DNA of 33,776 nucleotides from JBCBSP01 sp964550935 (lineage in GTDB: Bacteria > Pseudomonadota > Alphaproteobacteria > Caulobacterales > Maricaulaceae): NCBI GenBank assembly GCA_964550935.1, contig CAZKBB010000025.1:1-33776 (forward strand), given 5' to 3'. A program made the translations under genes and the position numbers. Below the pieces are notes generated by a model, which saw nothing but the letters and a program-made list of their open reading frames with translations, had not been told where the DNA came from and made no database searches. Every line of letters begins with the position of its first letter. The first letter of the stretch is position 1. Positions 29,798 through 33,776 of the stretch are shown here, piece after piece.

Positions 29798-31135
29798 GCC
29801 CGGGGTGACCTGGATCGTTTCTCCCCCGCCGCGCGCGAGCGCTTCGCCGGCGAGATAGAGCGAGCCGCAGATCAGGATGCGCGGCTGGTGATGGTCCTCC
29901 AACGCGTCATGGAGCGCGGCGTCGAGATCCGATGCGGTCTGGGCGGGAATGTCCGCGGCGCGTGCGGCGTCGGCGACCTCCTGGGCGCTCTGGGCGCCGT
30001 CGCGCCCGCCTGAGAAGCTCACCGCGATGACGCGCGCGGCGAGGCCCTCGAACGCGTCGAAATAGGCGCGCGCGTCCTTGTTCTTGGAAAACGCCGCGAT
30101 CAGGACAAGCGGCCTGGCGTTTCGGGCCTCCATCTCGCCCATGGCGCTCGCGACCGCTTCGCCGGCGGCGATATTGTGTCCGCCGTCGAGCCACAGCTCC
30201 GCGTCGGCCGATTGCGCGATCTGGTGCAGGGGGCCGGAGGTGAGGCGCTGCAGCCGGGCCGGCCAGCGCGCCTGGGTCATGCCCGCACGCGCGGCCGTCT
30301 CGGGCAGGCCGAGACGGCGCGCCGCAGCGATCGCCGCGCCGGCGTTGGCGACCTGGTGGGCGCCCGGCAGGCGGGGCTTGGGCAGATCCCAGAGAAGATC
30401 ATCCTCCTCGTAGATCAGCCGGTCGTGCTCCAGATAGGCGCGGTAATGCTCGCCCCAGATCATGAGAGGCGCGGAGAGCTTCATCGCGGCGCGCTCGATC
30501 ACGTGCAGCGCGTCGGGCGATTGCGGCCCGATCACCACCGGAACGCCGGGTTTGACGATGCCGGCCTTCTCCGCGGCGATCTCCGGCAGGGTGTCTCCGA
30601 GAAAGGCCTGGTGATCGAAGCTGACCGGCGTGATCACGCTCACGGCCGGTGCGGGCAGGACGTTGGTGGCGTCGAAGCGCCCGCCGAGCCCGGTCTCAAG
30701 GATCACGCGCTCAGCCGGCGTCTCGGCGAACAGGAGCAGCGCCGCGGCGGTGGTGATCTCAAAAAAGGTGATCTCGCGCCCGGCGTTCGCCGCCTCGCAG
30801 CGCGCGAACGCATCGCTCAGGCGCGCGTCGTCGACGATCTCGCCGGCCAGACGGATGCGCTCGTTGAAGCGCACCAGGTGCGGCGAGGTGTAGACGTGCA
30901 CGCGCTCGCCCGCGGCCTGGCAGATCGCGGCGAGGAACGCGGCCGTCGAGCCCTTCCCGTTCGTGCCCGCGATATGGACCACGGGCGGCAGACGGTCCTG
31001 GGGACGGCCCAGCGCGTCCAGCAGGTGCTCGATCCGGTCCAGCGACAAGTCGATCGTCTTCGGGTGCAGCGCGCCGAGGCGCGCCAGCGCGGCCTCGATC
31101 GTTTCAGCGCCAGCCGCGTTCGCTGCGCCGGCCAT
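29795..31135 (-). CDS. folC: Bifunctional folylpolyglutamate synthase / dihydrofolate synthase
   Basis: 446 residues from the ATG at 31135, which overlaps the accD stop by one base (TGATG); the longer frame upstream is a shadow of accD. The Mur-ligase-type P-loop HIAGTNGKGST sits at about 54-64, followed by TSPHLVRFNERI, ETGLGGRFDATN, SFDHQAFLGDT and AEKAGIVKPG, the normal FolC order. The C-terminal domain has WLDGGHNIAA. It adds glutamate to dihydropteroate and tetrahydrofolates with ATP. It is the last gene of the trpB-trpA-accD-folC order, conserved in alphaproteobacteria. Confidence 0.96.
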   Translation of the reverse strand: MAGAANAAGAETIEAALARLGALHPKTIDLSLDRIEHLLDALGRPQDRLPPVVHIAGTNGKGSTAAFLAAICQAAGERVHVYTSPHLVRFNERIRLAGEIVDDARLSDAFARCEAANAGREITFFEITTAAALLLFAETPAERVILETGLGGRFDATNVLPAPAVSVITPVSFDHQAFLGDTLPEIAAEKAGIVKPGVPVVIGPQSPDALHVIERAAMKLSAPLMIWGEHYRAYLEHDRLIYEEDDLLWDLPKPRLPGAHQVANAGAAIAAARRLGLPETAARAGMTQARWPARLQRLTSGPLHQIAQSADAELWLDGGHNIAAGEAVASAMGEMEARNARPLVLIAAFSKNKDARAYFDAFEGLAARVIAVSFSGGRDGAQSAQEVADAARAADIPAQTASDLDAALHDALEDHHQPRILICGSLYLAGEALARGGGETIQVTPG

Positions 31136-32040
31136 CAAGACGCGGGCGCGTCTTCGGGCTCGTCCTTGCGCACCGCCGGCGCGGTCATCGCGGAGACCGG
31201 CTTCTTCATCAGCACGCGCAGGATGGAGCCGAGCACGCGGGGCAGCTCGGCGCGATGGACCACCTTGTCCACCATGCCCTTGTCGAGCAGGTATTCGGCG
31301 CGCTGGAAGCCCTCGGGCAGCTTCTCGCGGATCGTCTGCTCGATCACGCGCGGGCCGGCGAAGCCGATCAGCGCGTCCGGCTCGGCGATGTGCACGTCGC
31401 CCAGCATGGCGTAGCTCGCCGTCACCCCGCCCGTGGTCGGGTCGGTGAGCACGACGATGTAGGGCAGGCCCGCATCGCGCAGCATCTGCACCCCGATCGT
31501 CGTGCGCGGCATCTGCATCAGCGAGAGCGCGCCCTCCTGCATGCGCGCCCCGCCCGCGGCGACGAAGGCCACCAGGGGCGTGCGCTTGTCCACCGCGGTC
31601 TCGCACGCCTTGATGAAGGCTTCGCCCGCGCCCATGCCGAGCGAGCCGCCCATGAAGGCGAAATCCTGCGCCAGAACGGTCGTCTCCACGCCCTGAACGC
31701 GGCCGAGCGCGATCGCGACGGCGTCCTCGCGTCCGGTCTTCTTGCGCGCGGCCTGGATCCGGCTCGTATAGGGCTTGTCGTCCTTGAACTTCAAAGGATC
31801 ACGCGCCACCGAGGGGGACTCGATCTCGGTCCACTCGCCGTCGAAGGTGTATTTGAAGCGCAGCTCCGGACCGATCCGCATGTGGTGGCCGGCCGGCGTG
31901 ACGTGCCAGGCCGCCTCCAGATCCTTGTGGAAGACCATCTCCCCGGACTTGGGGCATTTGATCCAGAGGTTCTCCGGCGTCTCGCGCTTGGTGAAGATCT
32001 TCGAGACGCCGGGCGGAGTGATTTTGGTCAGCCAGTTCAT
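31135..32040 (-). CDS. accD: Acetyl-CoA carboxylase carboxyltransferase subunit beta
   Basis: 301 residues. With AccA it transfers carboxyl from biotin to acetyl-CoA, giving malonyl-CoA for fatty acid synthesis. The crotonase-like core has GGSLGMGAGEAF, FVAAGGARMQEG, LTDPTTGGVTASYAMLGD and GFAGPRVIEQTI. The N-terminal zinc ribbon is degenerate: where E. coli has four cysteines, this protein has Cys29, Ser32, Thr48 and Gly51, so it cannot bind zinc in the classical way. I believe this loss is common in alphaproteobacteria. AAGGAT lies before the ATG at 32040. It is 63 bases downstream of trpA and coupled to folC. Confidence 0.96.
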   Translation of the reverse strand: MNWLTKITPPGVSKIFTKRETPENLWIKCPKSGEMVFHKDLEAAWHVTPAGHHMRIGPELRFKYTFDGEWTEIESPSVARDPLKFKDDKPYTSRIQAARKKTGREDAVAIALGRVQGVETTVLAQDFAFMGGSLGMGAGEAFIKACETAVDKRTPLVAFVAAGGARMQEGALSLMQMPRTTIGVQMLRDAGLPYIVVLTDPTTGGVTASYAMLGDVHIAEPDALIGFAGPRVIEQTIREKLPEGFQRAEYLLDKGMVDKVVHRAELPRVLGSILRVLMKKPVSAMTAPAVRKDEPEDAPAS

Positions 32041-32103
32041 GGCGATCCTTTTATACGCTTGCGCGCGGGAAGTCAGGCGCCGCTCCGTATCCTCTGCGCC
32101 GCT

Positions 32104-32895
32104 TCAACGCGCGCCGTGCGTCGCCTCGGCGAGCGAGCGGGCGAGTTTAAGCGCGGCCCCGGCCCCGTCCCGGGCCAGCGTCTCCACGATCGCCGAGCCG
32201 ACGACGACCGCGTCGGCGGTCTTGGCGATCTCCGCGGCGCGCTCGGGCGTCTTGACCCCGAACCCGACCGCGACGGGCAGGCCGGAGGCCCTGCGCACCC
32301 GGTCAACCGCCGCGGCGATGTCTCCGGTCTCGCCCGAGCCCGCGCCCGTCACGCCGGTGGTGGAGACATAATAGACGAAGCCGGCGGTGTCCTTGACCAC
32401 CGTCTTCAGCCGGTCGTCATGGGTGGTCGGCGCGGCGAGGCGAATGAGCGAAAGCTGGCTCTGCGACAGCGCGGTTCGGAACGCGTCGTCCTCCTCCGGC
32501 GGCAGGTCGACGCAGATCACCCCGTCCGCGCCGGCCTCGGCCGCGTCGGTGCAGAAGGCCTCATAGCCGTAGGAGAAGAACGGGTTGGCGTAGCCCATGA
32601 CCACGACGGGCGTCTCGGCGTCGGTCTCGCGGAAGCGCGCGATGATCTGCAGCACGCCTTTCAGCGTCATGCCGCCGGCGAGCGAGCGGATCGCGGCGCG
32701 CTGGATGGTCGGCCCGTCCGCCATGGGATCGGTGAAGGGCGCGCCGAGCTCGATCACGTCCGCGCCGGCTTCGGCGAGACCGCGCATCATCTCAAGCGTG
32801 GCGTCCGCGTCCGGATCGCCGGCCATCACATAGGCGACGAAACCGGCGCGCCCGGCCGTCGAGAGCCGGTCGAATGTCGCGGTGAGGCGGGCCAC
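32104..32895 (-). CDS. trpA: Tryptophan synthase alpha chain
   Basis: 263 residues starting with GTG at 32895, immediately after the trpB TAG. The TIM barrel cleaves indole-3-glycerol phosphate and passes indole to TrpB. Catalytic Glu49 (VIELGAPFTDP) and Asp60 (MADGPTIQ) are at the positions of the E. coli enzyme. Other blocks are GYANPF, GADGVICVDLPPEE, YYVSTTGVTGAG and VGFGVKTPE, and VVGSAIVE in the phosphate site. Translation is probably coupled to trpB, helping equal production of the alpha2beta2 complex. Confidence 0.97.
   Translation of the reverse strand: MARLTATFDRLSTAGRAGFVAYVMAGDPDADATLEMMRGLAEAGADVIELGAPFTDPMADGPTIQRAAIRSLAGGMTLKGVLQIIARFRETDAETPVVVMGYANPFFSYGYEAFCTDAAEAGADGVICVDLPPEEDDAFRTALSQSQLSLIRLAAPTTHDDRLKTVVKDTAGFVYYVSTTGVTGAGSGETGDIAAAVDRVRRASGLPVAVGFGVKTPERAAEIAKTADAVVVGSAIVETLARDGAGAALKLARSLAEATHGAR

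Positions 32896-33776
<881 letters not shown>

Overview
This very GC-rich window comes from a bacterial chromosome, most likely a marine alphaproteobacterium near Maricaulis, Oceanicaulis or other Hyphomonadaceae/Caulobacterales. The lineage is inferred from gene order (rsmB-rpe-heparinase-purH, hrcA-grpE, trpB-trpA-accD-folC), an AccD without most of its zinc-ribbon cysteines, and frequent 1-4 base gene overlaps. No rRNA, tRNA, CRISPR array, transposase or integrase is visible. Almost everything is core metabolism, with one small accessory-looking island at about 23.0-25.1 kb.

Layout. 1-7.8 kb (+): 3' end of htpX, rsmB, rpe, a heparinase II/III-like protein, a membrane-anchored CapD/FlaA1-type nucleotide-sugar dehydratase and purH. 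7.8-10.2 kb (+): a translationally coupled trio of two dienelactone-hydrolase-like paralogues and a pterin-binding-fold lipoprotein. 10.4-12.1 kb (+): an AGCS sodium:amino-acid symporter, converging on an HODM-like gene and a VanZ-like gene (-). 13.4-16.4 kb: bioB, a small conserved protein, phhB, a universal stress protein and a membrane protein of unknown function. 16.5-18.3 kb: hrcA-grpE, followed by a 258-base gap filled by two nested palindromic repeats. 18.6-21.0 kb: a DUF6065-like gene, rlmN and a small hydrophilic protein with a strong terminator. 21.1-22.9 kb: a small exported protein coupled to a chemoreceptor.

23.0-25.1 kb is an apparent operon of two phage-tail-collar ('microcystin-dependent') paralogues, a DUF6916-like protein and a GNAT acetyltransferase, preceded by a palindrome-rich region with a perfect DnaA-box match. 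No other phage genes are present, so it looks like a domesticated tail-tip-like module. It is the best candidate here for an undescribed system. 25.1-27.3 kb (-): small membrane proteins and a DctA/GltP-type symporter. 27.4-29.8 kb: a peroxide-response locus, ahpC and ahpD (-) divergent from oxyR (+), with an OxyR-like tandem half-site between them. 29.8-33.8 kb (-): folC, accD, trpA and a partial trpB.

A recurring feature is that all six convergent gene junctions carry palindromic sequence around or between the two stop codons, without U-tracts. The two clear intrinsic terminators (21004-21041 and 27385-27424) lie between co-oriented genes.
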